From: Myoxocephalus aenaeus
Lineage: Eukaryota; Chordata; Actinopteri; Perciformes; Cottidae
DNA length: 64,000 bases
Direction: 5' to 3'
Assembly (NCBI GenBank): GCA_038501785.1
Contig: JBAMJR010000090.1
Span: 453,001 to 517,000, forward strand
Below the pieces are notes generated by a model. The model searched no databases, was not told where the DNA came from, and saw nothing but the letters and a program-made list of their open reading frames with translations. Positions 50,778 through 63,717 of this stretch are shown here, one piece after another. Position 1 is the first letter of the stretch, and each line of letters starts with the position of its first letter. The position numbers and the translations under genes were made by a program.

Positions 50778-51660
50778 AAAGCAACAGTAAAGAGGAGCGG
50801 TATGCTCTGCCATCATGGTTCAATCCATCTAATCTAACATCTAGATGGGAGCGACAGCATTGTCATAGTAACAAAGAATGATACTACAACGCCACTGCTA
50901 GCGTGTGTGTGCAAACCTGTGTGTACGTAATGCGTGTAGAACAACACCCGTCTCCTTGTCAGAAAAAAGGACACTGAAGAAAGAAACGGCAGAAAGTTGC
51001 AGCGAGAAGGAAATGCCTGGAGAGACAGACAGGAATTCAGCACAAGAAGTTAAGACAAAGGCAAGAATACCTTCTTTTTTTATATATAAAAGGCTATAGG
51101 ATGAGAAGAACATTAAACAGTAGACGCTACAAACAGCCACAGCGTTTTGTAAAGCTATGGGCATAACGACTCTTAATTTGCATTGAGTCTGTATTCACGT
51201 CAGCATTATGGTATTCCATATGAAACCATGATTGATGAGGCTCGCTCTGGTGACATCATTATACTGGTCCAACTCATTAACATCTTAACTACCTGGGTGC
51301 TTTGGTCAGAAGGACAAAGGGAAGATAGAGAGACGCTTAAGTAATGCAAATATATTATACAGTTTTGTTCAGTTGCGCTTTTTCATCAAACTGAAGGTGT
51401 TAAAGTATAAATTCAGATTCATATTAGATAGAGACACGATGTTCTGGATTTTGATGGTTACATCAATGTATATATGTTATTCCCAATACGGCTTCATCGC
51501 TCACCTCTATTCTTCTGTCTCACCTCCTTTCAGTCGATTACCCTGAGCACAGTTTGATAATATACAGGTCCTGCTGACTAAGACACACATTATCTATGCA
51601 TCCACAGAGGATCACAAACAACTGCTTATTGCTCATAAAATGCAGCCGGCTTTGAAACCC

Positions 51661-51672
51661 CACACACACACA

Positions 51673-51727
<55 letters not shown>

Positions 51728-51730
51728 ACA
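51661..51730. repeat. (CA)n microsatellite with CAGA interruptions
   Basis: About 35 CA units with two CAGA interruptions near the ends. Confidence 0.96.
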
Positions 51731-53102
51731 ACACCTACTTATGCGGGAACTGTTTTTCATTCAATTACCAGCATGCCTGTGCAACCTAAAACAGCTTGGA
51801 GGCAGACAGAGCGCTGTAAAAATGGGCTGTGAATCCTGGCCTCCATAGCCGTGAGAAAGAAAAAGCGGTGGCAATACTTAAAACACCGAGACACCGACAA
51901 TTATACCACCTCCGTCTGCCTCTGCTGCTCTCAGACAAATGGATAGGTAGATTAGTTTTGCGCTTGACTGGTTTCGTCTGGCAGATCAAGCCGGTCCCCG
52001 TGTCACTTGCTGACGACAAGGCCACACCTTCCCATTCGGTCTGGTCCCAGCTAGACAGACTCATTTGATCTGCTGCTGGGTCTCTAACTGTCTTTGCCAT
52101 CCTGCCACCTGCTCACTACAAACTGGAGATACCGTAAACGCGTAGATGGACCAATGAGGGAAACATAATTGGCAGAAAGGCGCCGTGAAGAGAGAAGGGA
52201 TTAGTAGAAAGTTATTTGTAGGGATGGAAGCAGTGATGGATGAAAAGAAGGATGTCAGGATGGATAGGCGATGAGGACAGGCAGATTCAGGGGAGGTGGT
52301 AGAGATCAAATGTTCTATCAACAGTCCATGCAATCTTATACCACAACAAAGACATATTGGGAGATATTGATATTGTCTAACACCTATCTTGTGAATACTG
52401 TGACATCAATATGTAGCCATGTAGTGGCCATCACTATTGGTGCTGTAGGAAACACTGTGAATGTAGGATGTAGTAGGATGAGTAGGATGAGTCACCGCTC
52501 CTTTTACTTGACTCTCAAGAAACCCTCCACACATTTCGACTTGTTACGTGTCACGGTTAGCCATGTCAGTGAATGAGCATGCACGAAACCAGAGCCCTAA
52601 AATGCAGCAATCATTCATGTTATCACGTCCACACGTGCCAGAATGTCTGCCGTGAAAAGTTTACAGTCTACTCTACTTCTTTTTAGATGTGCACTTAGAT
52701 GTAAGCGGGCGATATATTGCATCAACTTGTTCATTTCAAGCAAACCCCCACCTTTAAAGACCCTGAAAAGATAACGTAAAACATACACGAACTGCAAAAG
52801 CTGCACCAGTGAGTGGAGAAACATAGCAAATGTAGATATATTTACTTCCAGAGCGAGGGTGATGACTGACGTTCACTGCAAAACCCTCAAAACACCAAAT
52901 GAGGGGATACCTTTTGGAAGAATCAATCCTTTCAGTAGAGTTCAGAGACCTTTAGAATATATGCTGAGAAGCACTGACAGTAAAGATGCATGGATGTGGA
53001 TAGAGGTACATAGGAACGCAGTGAATTAGGTAAGAATAAAGTGGTTGATAGCTACTGAGAGGAAGTGGAGGAGAATAGATGAGTAGAGGCAGATGAAAAG
53101 AA

Positions 53103-53103
<1 letters not shown>

Positions 53104-53142
<39 letters not shown>
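53104..53142. repeat. (TA)n microsatellite
   Basis: About 19 TA units. Confidence 0.95.
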
Positions 53143-53147
<5 letters not shown>

Positions 53148-54326
53148 CTATATATGCAGCTCATGAGAATATACATGTCAGGGCTCTCTCTCGCTCTCTT
53201 GTGTGCATGTCTGCCTCCGTCCCGGAGCAGACAGGTGTAGCTACAGCCCGATAAACACAGTGGCTAATATTTCAGTGTCTAGTCTCCATGCTAAGAATAG
53301 TAAACCATGCGTTTGAAGCAGCGGCTCACTGGGAGTCACATACTGGATGACCTCAGCTCACACAGGAGGATCTTACTGCCATACCAATGTGTAAACAGCA
53401 TTTCCACGCTGATACATGTGTGCTTGCACACCACATGCTCTATCTTGGACTCTATTCCGGCCTCAGCCAGATCTCTTCCCAGCTCCCATTTCACTCCTCA
53501 GGCCTATATGTATCTCTCCCCGTGCTCCTGCAGCACCCTGAGGCCCCCGGGGGACGACACGCTGCTGGGTTGTCAGGCTGCAGAGCCCTCAGAGATGGGA
53601 GGGATGACAACGTATGTCCCTTCGAGGATCGTCCAGGGACAGACGGAGAGATAGGAAAGCACGGAGGGACAGAGAAGAGAGAAAACCAGAGAGCGCAGAA
53701 GTGAGAGGAGTTATAGTCTGTGATGTGATTTAACCACACAATGCAATACACTGTGTGAGTGAAGACAGAAAAGGAAAGTCCTAAACCATCTTCCCCCCCC
53801 GCCCCAATACCCTTCCTCAAAGTGATATAGTCTCTCCCTGTCCCAGAGGACATGGAGCACATACAAGCCATATCGTTCACTTTAATGCTATCTCTACTAC
53901 AATTCCCTGATGAGGAAAGGGACGATGAAACTTTATAGTGTGAAGAGAAAAGAGTTTCTGTCTGCCATACTGCCGTAGGCCATATTCTATAGGGCCGAAT
54001 GGCTGAGTTAAATACACAGAGACATACATGGACAGCGGGATATGAATGAAAGAAAGGCATCAGCTAAATGACATCACTGAATCATTCACGGTTTTAATAG
54101 TAAAATGCATGTGTAAAAACAACAAATACCAGCAGCAAAAGAGTGTTAAAGGTCACAGATCATATGTGACATTGCTGGTTCTGGGTCGATCCAAATGAGC
54201 GAATGAGAATTTATTGTGCATCATCAAATAATGCCGACACATAAACTCATATTCACAAATTAAGTGGAAGAGTAAGTGGAATGGGGACACCGTCCAGCAA
54301 ATATACCATATACAGTGACAGTGTAA

Positions 54327-54377
54327 GTGTGTGTGTGTGCGTGTGTGTGTGTGTGTGTGTGTGCGTGTGCGTGTGTC
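54327..54377. repeat. (GT)n microsatellite with GC variants
   Basis: GT array with CGTG interruptions at both ends. Confidence 0.94.
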
Positions 54378-54664
54378 AATTGCCTCCAGCCTCGGTGTTG
54401 GCCGGCCTCTCTCAGGGGCCCATCTGTGTAACCATAGTGATTGAGCAGTCCCCATTTCTAGTCTAGTCCTCCCAGTAGGCTGTGATGTGTGTGTGTGTGT
54501 CTAAAAGTGTGTGTGTGTCTACAAGTGTGTGTGTGTGTTTCTGTAGCCTTCCCATAGGCAACAGCACTACAGGTTGGTGAAGAGCTCATTAATTTCCCTT
54601 AAACTGCTGCTGACTAACACCCACTGTCTGGAGGATACTTGAACAACAGGTGTTGTGTATGTTG

Positions 54665-54667
<3 letters not shown>

Positions 54668-54748
<81 letters not shown>
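54668..54748. repeat. (GT)n microsatellite
   Basis: 81 bp of uninterrupted GT. Confidence 0.98.
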
Positions 54749-54750
<2 letters not shown>

Positions 54751-54886
54751 ATTGGGAGATCTGCACCACTTTACAGTTCATTTGAGAGACACACATATTG
54801 AAGTTCAGCCCAGATTTATTTGGGAACATGTGAGGTTTATAATGGACTGGTTCAGTCCCTCTTTAAATGTATGTATCTGCATGCGT

Positions 54887-54891
<5 letters not shown>

Positions 54892-54949
<58 letters not shown>
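54892..54949. repeat. (GT)n microsatellite
   Basis: 58 bp of uninterrupted GT, 143 bp from the preceding array. Confidence 0.98.
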
Positions 54950-54951
<2 letters not shown>

Positions 54952-55713
54952 AGGCGACATAATAATAGATTCAGATGGGGAGTGCACGCCTGTATACAGT
55001 GTGTGTGTGTGTGTATATAAAAAGGCTTCCCTACTGTATCAGTCTAGTGTTATTCCTGAGTGACTCTCCTCCTCAGCATCAACAGCAGAACTGTGAAGAT
55101 TCAGCAGAAAAGTATTTCCTCATGTTACAGTGCAGGAGGAGATGTTGTCAATCTGTGGCAGTAGATTAAAGGTTGGAAAAGAGAAGGGAGAAGGACAACA
55201 GAGCGTGTGTGTCATGTTTAATGAGCAGGTCCATCTTTGTCGACTTTCTTTCTGGCTGTCTTTATATCGAGAGACAGCATTATTCCCACCTCCAGTCTAC
55301 TACTTATCTATGACTCAGACAGGGTACTCTACCTGCAGACCATCTTCAGAGCCCTCAACTATAAAGAATCTGTGCATAGCGTCTCAACGAGGAAGACCGT
55401 AAGCATTGGCCCTCCATGTTCCTGCTCATCACTTCTTTTTTCATTGAACCCACTGACCTTTGCTTCCTTGTCCTTCCCACTCCATCTGAAGTTCATCTAA
55501 AACACTAGTCTAGCTTTGATACACTTTTACCGGAGTCCCCCTCCCCTCCCTCCTCCCTGGAGGTCTGTAAATGGGAAATGATGGACAGATCGGCCTGTTT
55601 CGAGGTACTATGCCATCATATTGGTATGCCAGTGATACCCAGGCTGTCAGGCAAAACATGTTCTGCCCAACCCTTCCTCATTTACATCCAATTATACATG
55701 CACATGAATGTTT

Positions 55714-55715
<2 letters not shown>

Positions 55716-55811
<96 letters not shown>
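55716..55811. repeat. (CA)n microsatellite
   Basis: About 48 CA units. Confidence 0.98.
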
Positions 55812-58187
55812 GTCTCTAAAGTCCCCACTTGTTGTGTTATTGTGTCTAGATAAGTCTCTTTGACAGGTTGCAGAACTAGCAACAAATCATAACTCCTTCC
55901 ATCAAAAACTAATAAGAGATTCAGAGACTGAGATGGCAAGGGAGAGAGGGAAATCAAGACAATAAAAAAGTGAGGCAAAGAAAGAGAAAGAAAAAAAAAG
56001 GAGAGAATAAATAGCATTCATCATCCACATTGTGAGTTAAGTTGAGAGCAAGACTCCAGAAAGTCTGTTCAGCTGGTCACGAGAGGCCCTGCAGGGTGCA
56101 GAGAAAAAGAAGAGCTGCTTGACACATCAGTCATCCTTGGACCAAAGGGACGAGACCCGAGTAGCGTAAGGTCCTGAGAGGTGGCCAGCAAACTGCCTGA
56201 CGCATCAATCACCCGAGTCCTGTGGGACACAAGCTGTACAGGAAGACAAGGTGGCAGAGAGGCACGGGCTCGCAGGTTCAGTACAGTACTGCCTGTGTCG
56301 GGCAGGCAGCTGTCAAACAGGGAATGTAAAGCTGAACACACACAGATAATGGAGGCAGCCGGCCAAGGAGTCTGACAAATATCCATCTGAATAAAAAAAT
56401 TAAAACACAACAAGTGCAAGTTGGTCTACATAAGCACATGTTATGCAACAGGCAGGCGGCCATATGCTTCTGGGCTCGTCTAACACAGTTCACTCGAGGG
56501 AAATTAAACAATATCAGTAATCTCTCTTCCTGTTCCCAATCATACTCCCATGACTCGATGTAAGAGTTTTAATATGGTTGTGCACTTATGAGCGTGAAAG
56601 AGCGAGAGAGGGAGGAAAGACACAGACATATCTGAGGATGCATGTGTACCGTGTGAGTCTATATGAATATGTATCGTAGCAGATGGGCCGGCTGAAGTGT
56701 CAGGGGGTGCACACCATGATTTGACGATGAGAAGCACATATTTAAATGAATATGAATTTGCATACCCCTGACACATCCAGACCAATGTATTAGTATGTCT
56801 GTCCCCAGCTGACGAGCAGAGCATCTGTTTGAAAAGCTGAAGAGATAAAAAGAATCACAATTGCTCGAGGAGTTTCTCTTTATTTCTTTCATGGGTCACA
56901 AACTTGAACAACTCAAACAGTTGGGAGTTATGGGATTGTGCGTCATAGTAGCAGGTTTCTTGAGAGGTACTTACCAATAAATAAAACGGATGAATAACAC
57001 TGACTGAAAGAGCAAAATGCTGCATTTGATTTTCAGGAGAACCTGTTGAGATGATCTTGTTCATACAAGCGAACAGCCTCATTCATTTATTTGCTTCTTC
57101 CTCGATTTAATGTGGAAAATGGAAGGAGGGTTAGTTTTAGGGATTACAGCTCAATAACAGGCTGGCATTATGGCTCCCCATCCTCCACCCACACGGGGAT
57201 TAGCTAGGCGGGGAGAACACCACGTTAGCATTGTAGCCTCATAAAATGGCCATCATATAGAGAGGCATTTAGGAGCAATGAATACCAATGAGTGACTCCA
57301 GAACACATTCAGCAAACGGGGAAATGAAAGCCATGCATCACAGTGGCGGATTATAATCCATCTGTTGGCTGACTGGAGCTCAACATGTTGGCTTCGCCTG
57401 GCTTGGAGAGGAGGAGCATTTCTTGGTTCTCAGTAGAAAAGGACCGTGAACAGCTGTGCTGTTTTGTACTGCAAGTGTAAACTGACAACTAATGAATCTG
57501 TCCTTTTTTAAAAAAAATTAATGAAAATGATTTCAACCAGTTCGACAAATAGGGATTATCTCATTCTTATTAACTCCTTCATAATAACATAATAAGTCGA
57601 TCAGCCTTTATTACAGCCAGTAATGATTAGTTGTGTTACTGGTACAGGTGTGGGTTACAGGTCTTATAATAAGGAGTTTGAGAACATTGCAGGTGATGGG
57701 GTCAGTTCCAGGAAAAAATACTGGGTATTGACATCTGGACCCTCTATTTGTCATTTTATTTAGCACACTGACTAAATAGGTTGTTGAAATCAGAATGATA
57801 TGAAACTACGACAACCTGCAAAATCCTCCCATTTGAGAAACCGGAACCCACTAAAATTTGGCACTTTTGCTTGACACATTTTCTGCAGTGAAGATAACTT
57901 AAACAATTGTGATATCATTGTGTATGCTCAACACATAAAGGCAAGCGTTCTCATCCTCCAGCAGCAGAATTGCTGCTGATGTCACCGACGAGAAGGGTCG
58001 ACGGGGGAGAGTCAGGGAGGGGCAGAGGCAGAGTGAGAGAGAGGGGGACGATGATGAGTGTGGTTCAGCTGTGTTAATAGTTCTGCCCTGGTTGGCCCTC
58101 TGTCCCCACCATGCCAGGCTGCAATGATTTATGGGCTATTTAGAGATAGCTGGGCTACTGAATGTACACAATCCCTCACATACAGCT
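55812..58187. other. no gene recognised
   Basis: AT-rich sequence without a coding match. A minus-strand GTAAGT at about 56961-56966 follows an open frame, but the encoded sequence is not one I recognise and no matching acceptor was identified. Confidence 0.6.

Positions 58188-58224
<37 letters not shown>
58188..58224. repeat. (GA)n microsatellite in a purine-rich tract
   Basis: GA array with one GAAA interruption. The + strand remains strongly purine-biased up to about 58545. Confidence 0.93.
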
Positions 58225-58784
58225 GCACATGGTGGAGAAAGCTTGGGTGTGGATCATTCCTCACACAACCCATGAGAGTTAAGAGAGAAAACAGAGGAAA
58301 TTGGGAAGGAGGGCAGGCAGAAAGTAGAAGTGATGAGAAGAAGAAGCAGCATGGAGGAGGAGAGAAGGGTGAGTGGGGATGAATGTGGAGAGGTGAAACG
58401 TGTCGGAGAAGAGACACAGATGAGACAGAGGGCTGGGCAAGAGAAAGGAAACTCTGTAAGAAAGTAGAAGGGGAGGACAGAGTGAGTGAGGGAAGGAATG
58501 AGGAAGAGCGAGGAAAGGGAGATGGAGAGAAGGATAATAGGAGGCCAGCGCTTTGATCTGGACCACAGAGCATTGGTATTCACCTTTACTGCTGCAGAGG
58601 TAATCTCTCCCTCTCACTTTGTTCTGCCTCATGACCAAACCCTCTTCACTCCTTAAGCTTCTGTAATGACAGGGCACGCAACTGTTTTCCTATTCCTCAT
58701 CTGCTATTTACAACCACACCCAGTTCTAATTATTGATTTGCAGTGACAGACCTGTATACAAAGTGCTGTTGAATGCATTTGGTC

Positions 58785-58788
<4 letters not shown>

Positions 58789-58855
<67 letters not shown>
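58789..58855. repeat. (GT)n microsatellite
   Basis: About 33 GT units followed by TATATA. Confidence 0.98.
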
Positions 58856-58860
<5 letters not shown>

Positions 58861-59073
58861 AATCTATACTTTTGGAGAGAAAACCCAGAGTGGACCCAGT
58901 GTTTTGATTTCATTATAGATATTATACATTTCCATCAATCAACATGTGTTTATATAACAACCTTCATAAGAATATATTCAAGATGAAAAACCAAAAATGC
59001 CATGTTTTTCTTTTTAATGCGAAAGTTTGTCTCTATGTGTGTACTACCCACTATTTTGTATCAGCTGATATGG

Positions 59074-59076
<3 letters not shown>

Positions 59077-59109
<33 letters not shown>
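59077..59109. repeat. (GA)n microsatellite
   Basis: About 16 GA units. Confidence 0.96.
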
Positions 59110-59110
<1 letters not shown>

Positions 59111-59383
59111 ACACATGCAACACGTGTCCCTGTCAAACTTGTGTCACAGTAAACCTCCTCTCTTTACTGTTATTTAAAGTTATTTTATTTTTGGGCATGT
59201 ATCAATGATGTGCAGCATAGAGCGAACGTGTAATCTCATCCTGTTTCCATCAGCCTGTGTGGGATTTTCACTTCATTTACATTTTTCCAACTAAGCCAAG
59301 TGTAAAAACTGTTTTGTGATATTGTTGCTTATGTTCACTACTAGGTTATACAGTAAAACTGTAAAATAAATAACAGTAACATT

Positions 59384-60175
59384 TTATTGCACATTATAAT
59401 ACGGGTAGATCAAATCAAGCATTCTGATTGGTTGAGAGTGAGTCACGGGGTGTACTTTACTCAGCCATAAAGTACTGTACAGCCTGTTTACATTTAGAGC
59501 GTTCCATATCAGTGATCACTTAAAATAACAGCTAGATTTAAATTGCGCGACCGTTAGTTGTCATTTCAAGCTTGACAGTTAAAAACATGTTTGGTGTAAA
59601 CTTTGATGTCGTCACGTCCGCAGTAACGACTCAGACGTTGGTTTCCTTAACTTGCAGGTTTATTGCTTGAGTGTTCACAGTATTGCAACGGGGCTCTTCG
59701 CTGACAGTAAGTTAGCTCAAACGGAACAGCTAACAAGCTCACGTAGCATCCCCCACACTAGCATAACGAACGACAACACACACGTCACTTCCTCCCTAAC
59801 CTAAAGATGAGGAATGAAAAGGGTTTGATCACAAAATCGTGATAATTTCCAGTGAGACATAATTACGTCGATAATTTCCCGACGCGAGGCAAGTTCTCTA
59901 AACATCATGGAGGAGAAACATGACGGAGAAAAGATGGACAGAAGCAGCGAGAGCACTTCTTTACATCGGTGCTGAGCGTCATCCTCCACCCTGCTTTCAA
60001 CCGGTCAGTTTTATAGTCCGGTCAGTTTTATAGTCCCGTATGTTATGTACGGGACTATTTTCTCTGTCGCTGAAATGCGATACACAACGTTTGGTGGCTA
60101 GAACTATTTTGTGCTGAAAGGCAGCTTACTATTACTATTTATAAAGTCGCAGGTACCCGTATTATAAAAGCAATA
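59384..60175. mobile_element. probable non-autonomous DNA element with TTATTGC...ATAATACGGGTA ends
   Basis: The left end is TTATTGCACATTATAATACG followed by GGTA. The reverse complement of the right end (60154-60175) is TATTGCTTTTATAATACGGG followed by TA, so the ends are inverted repeats of about 22 bp with a few mismatches. The interior carries GCATTCTGATTGGTTGAGAG, a phrase frequent in fish elements, a 17-bp tandem duplication at 60001-60034 and a small palindrome at 60032-60056. No target duplication was seen and no transposase ORF was recognised. Confidence 0.55.
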
Positions 60176-60286
60176 AGGTACTCAAGGTAGTACTGTATCT
60201 ACAATAATGTACAGTTCAAGGGTTTGCCTAACAACTCCCTTGAACTGTACATTATTGACGATACAGTACTGCCTCTCGTACCTTAT
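60173..60286. repeat. inverted repeat, arms about 50 bp
   Basis: The inner arms CAATAATGTACAGTTCAAGG+G (60202-60222 and 60237-60257) match perfectly around a 14-nt loop. The outer arms (GTACTGTATC, ATAAGGTA) match with a few differences. It overlaps the right edge of the neighbouring element. Confidence 0.85.
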
Positions 60287-63270
60287 AGCTTAAGTATGCC
60301 AGAAATAACAGTATAATACTGTACTTTATTTTACAGTATGCTTTAACTAATGTATTCAGTTTTACAGTTATTTTACCGCGGTATGAAATAAAGCAACTAA
60401 TTGTTGCTAGTAAGTTGCTGTGAATGTGACAATACACATCTCCCATTGTAAGGGCCACAGGAAATCATCCTTGTGACTGAATCTTCCAGAAAACTGCAAT
60501 TTGTCTGCCTGATGTGTTTATATTTCCCTCTCTGTGTGTCACCTGCTCTAAAATGCTATCTCGACTATGCTCAGTCTAGCAATTACATGGACAATTTAAG
60601 TTGTCATGGTTTTTGCCACAGTTGTCTTTCATCCTCCATTTCCCTTTTAAGTAACACTTTCATCCACCTAAACACACCTTCAACTCTTGTCCCTTCTTGA
60701 AACTATAACCCTCCTTCAGCAGCTCCACCTCTGTTTTCACCGCCTTGATTTGAACATGTGACATATAATGGATGTAGCCCCTATATGTTCCATCCTTTTT
60801 TCTTTATCAGTGTGTTATTATATTTCTCATTCAATTATGTTGATCGTCACAAATAACCAAATACATTCAGGATGCAAGTCTTTAAATGCTTCGAGGCAGG
60901 ATTCGACTCATTTCAGTTAAACAATCAGTCTCTCCTTCTGCTCTATCATCCTGCCCAGCTGCTTACAGTCACTGCATGAATGGGCTAACTGACTGTTCTC
61001 CAGCCAAGAGTTTGTCAAAAAACAACATCAACAACAAAGCTCCGGAGTAAACAAAGAACACTGACCACAGCAATGGAAAGAAAGAGCTTCGCCGCCACAT
61101 ATTCTCCACTAAATGAAGCAGGATTTCCTTTTCATGGTCTTTTGTCTGACTTCTGACGGCTGCCACTTCCTGGCGTTTCCTCTGCTTCAGTGCCATATCC
61201 ACCTCCAAACAGCCAGCCAGCAATGGCACATAACGAGTGAGCCACTAACCTGGTTCTACCCCTACATCGGGAGCGGCCAAGGTGGGACACCTGCCATGTT
61301 TGTGTGTCTGTAGGATACAGTAAGCAAGCCATTCAAGACCTCATAGATCCCGAAATGTCCGGCTCTTTAGCCAGTCATGCAGTGCCTGCAGTATTCACAC
61401 ATACGGGATAAAGGAACACATTTTAATGATACACTATGCACGGCTCAGGGTGATTTCAGGGTTTTCTAACTGTTAGACAAAATATCAGCTTACAAGTGCA
61501 GTAAAAAGAGGAAATGCAATGTGGCCAGAGGGTGCCAGAAACATCAGCAATGTTTATCTACATTACTATGTGGCTCACATCGGACCTCTGGCCTCTGAGA
61601 TAAAATTCCTCTCTTGCACACTCCTTGACAACAAAACCTGATGCTAACGGCCAAACAAACAAACAAACAAACAAACAAACAAACAAACAAACAAACAAAC
61701 AAACAAACAAACACACAAAGTGCAGGTCTATATTGCATGCCTGATATCACGACTGAATGGGCATTTTGTTATCACTCTGACCACGCCATGTTCAGTCAAC
61801 ATAAGAGCTTCATTAGACCTGGATCTCATATTATTTGTTGCATGTAAAGCAATCTCTTTCATTTTAGTATTTACTATTTCATTTGCTGCCATAAAGCAAA
61901 ATGTTTATTTATTTTTTTCCGCTCCATCAAGGTTCAAAAGATAAACCACCTTAAGCACCGAATCTTTGCAACCCATTTCCTCAAATACCAGAGGGACCAA
62001 ATGATGAATTAAACATTTTCTAAACCTGTATTAAAAACACCCAAAACACCATTCTGCTGTGATTTAAAGCAGTTATTTCAGTTGTTGAACGTACTGTACA
62101 GCAGTCCTACTAGCTGTGTTCATTTCATGGGCTCTACCGCTGTGACAGTTAGAAGATGTTCACAACCTAAGACCCGCCTAAAAAGGTGACTGAATGGCTT
62201 TTTATTAAGATAGCTCAATAGAAGTTGACATATGGTTGGCAATTTAGACATCTGGAAGCAACCCGGAGCTCTGTCACACCTCTAATGGATTCAATCAAGC
62301 TCATCTAGTTAGAGGTAGTGTATGAGAGTTGTTACACATTTTAAGAAGAGTGGTAACTCGGTGTCATGTTAGGTAATATATAAACATTTTATCATAATAT
62401 TTATCCATCTACAGTATATTTACCACTAGAACAATGCTTAATTCACTCCCCCCTCCTCTTCACTGCATGCATACTGAATGCCAGTGGGCTTCTGTGTGTG
62501 CTTATGTTTAATGTTACAGAGATTGATGGACTGAAGGCCAGTGGGTTGCACCGTTGTGTGGGTGTCGAGCCAGCAGCCCTCTGTCAGCCTGTCAGAAAAC
62601 TGAGGCATGCCAGCAGCTCTATGTGTGTGTGTGTGTGTGTGTCACCTACTCTTTGTGTGTATGTGTGTGTGCGTGCATTAACAAGTTTATACTTCTGTGC
62701 AAGCAGTGTGTGAGCACTCGTGTGCAGCCTGTGTGTTTGACATGGGGACAGCCGGGTCCACTGCCAACAGCTCAGCATGAGCCAAGCTCCCTCTCAATGT
62801 GACACCTGCTGGCCACGGGGCAGAACAGGACACACCGGGGACGGCCCTGATGGATGGTGGCAACAAGGTGCTTGTGTGCGTGTGTGTGTGTGTGCGTGCG
62901 TATGGTTGTTTGTGTGTGTGCCATTTGTGAACGGACAAATCTATCACACATGTACAGATTCCCACTGTGAATTTATGAATGTTTAAGCAGACATCTGTGT
63001 GTGCATGCATGCATAACGGTGATGATCATATTGGATCCCAAAGTATGAACAGGCTCCTTGGTATGGGGTTGAAAGAGGGAGAGAGAGAGGAAGCAAGATG
63101 GACGCCCTAGCCACTCAAACTGCTGCCTACAAGATAAGTGAGCTTAAATCTGTAGCTTTTTTCATCTGGTCTCTAAACTGCAGCTCAGCCTGCATTACTC
63201 ATACATACATATTTGTGCCTCTTGAGTTATGCTATTGTAACCCTAGTTCTATAAGCTGGATAGTAGTCTT
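60287..63270. other. no gene recognised
   Basis: 60300-60420 carries ACAGTAT/TTTTACAG phrases related to 59350-59380, suggesting an outer repeat around the 59.4-60.3 kb elements. The rest holds the CAAA array and short GT runs (62622-62642, 62876-62892), and no coding match. Confidence 0.55.
61652..61711. repeat. (CAAA)n tetranucleotide microsatellite
   Basis: About 15 uninterrupted tetranucleotide units. Confidence 0.97.
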
Positions 63271-63717
63271 CAGGGTTCATACACATTTTGACCAATGGAT
63301 TTCCATGACGTTTCCATGACTTTAAACCAAATGTCCATGACTAAACATTTAGTGAAATCTGGGTGTAAACATGAAAAAGTGAGTAAATGTAGTATTTAAA
63401 CTAACAATGAGAATACAAAGCATACAGTAAACCTTAAATGACACAAATGAATGAGACAATAGTTTGATTAAAAGAATAAACATTTATATAGATGCCTGTA
63501 TGTATGCCTGCTTATATTTTGAGCGTCTTTCTTTTAAAAGCATATTAATTATTTCAAACTCAGTGTAAATGAACGACATGAATACATGAATATAACACAT
63601 TTACATGACTTTTACTAAACTTTTGGGATTTTATTTTTTTCAAGGACTTTTCCAGGCCTGGAAATAACCATTTTAAAATATGACTTTTCCAGGTTTTCCA
63701 TGACCGTAAGAACCCTG
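63271..63717. mobile_element. non-autonomous DNA element with CAGGGTTC ends
   Basis: Starts CAGGGTTCATACACATTTTG and ends in GTAAGAACCCTG, so the terminal eight bases are exact inverted repeats. AGTCTT lies directly outside both ends (63265-63270 and 63718-63723). The inside carries several TTTCCATGAC / TTTTCCAGG phrases near both ends and is AT-rich in the middle. No ORF. The CAGGGTTC ends suggest a hAT-like element, but the visible duplication is 6 bp, not the 8 bp usual for hAT. Confidence 0.75.

Larger units (their letters stand above)
50776..54326. other. no gene recognised; (CA)n and (TA)n arrays inside
   Basis: No exon recognised. It holds the CA array at 51661-51730 (interrupted by CAGA), the TA array at 53104-53142, and a short poly-C/CCGCC stretch near 53790. 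Confidence 0.6.

Noticed and set aside
53491..54060. 189-codon minus-strand open frame
   Set aside because: No recognisable protein similarity, no codon-like pattern, and competing open frames on the other strand.
56855..57082. Minus-strand frame ending at a GTAAGT as a possible upstream exon
   Set aside because: The peptide is not one I recognise and the donor falls inside the frame without a matching acceptor.
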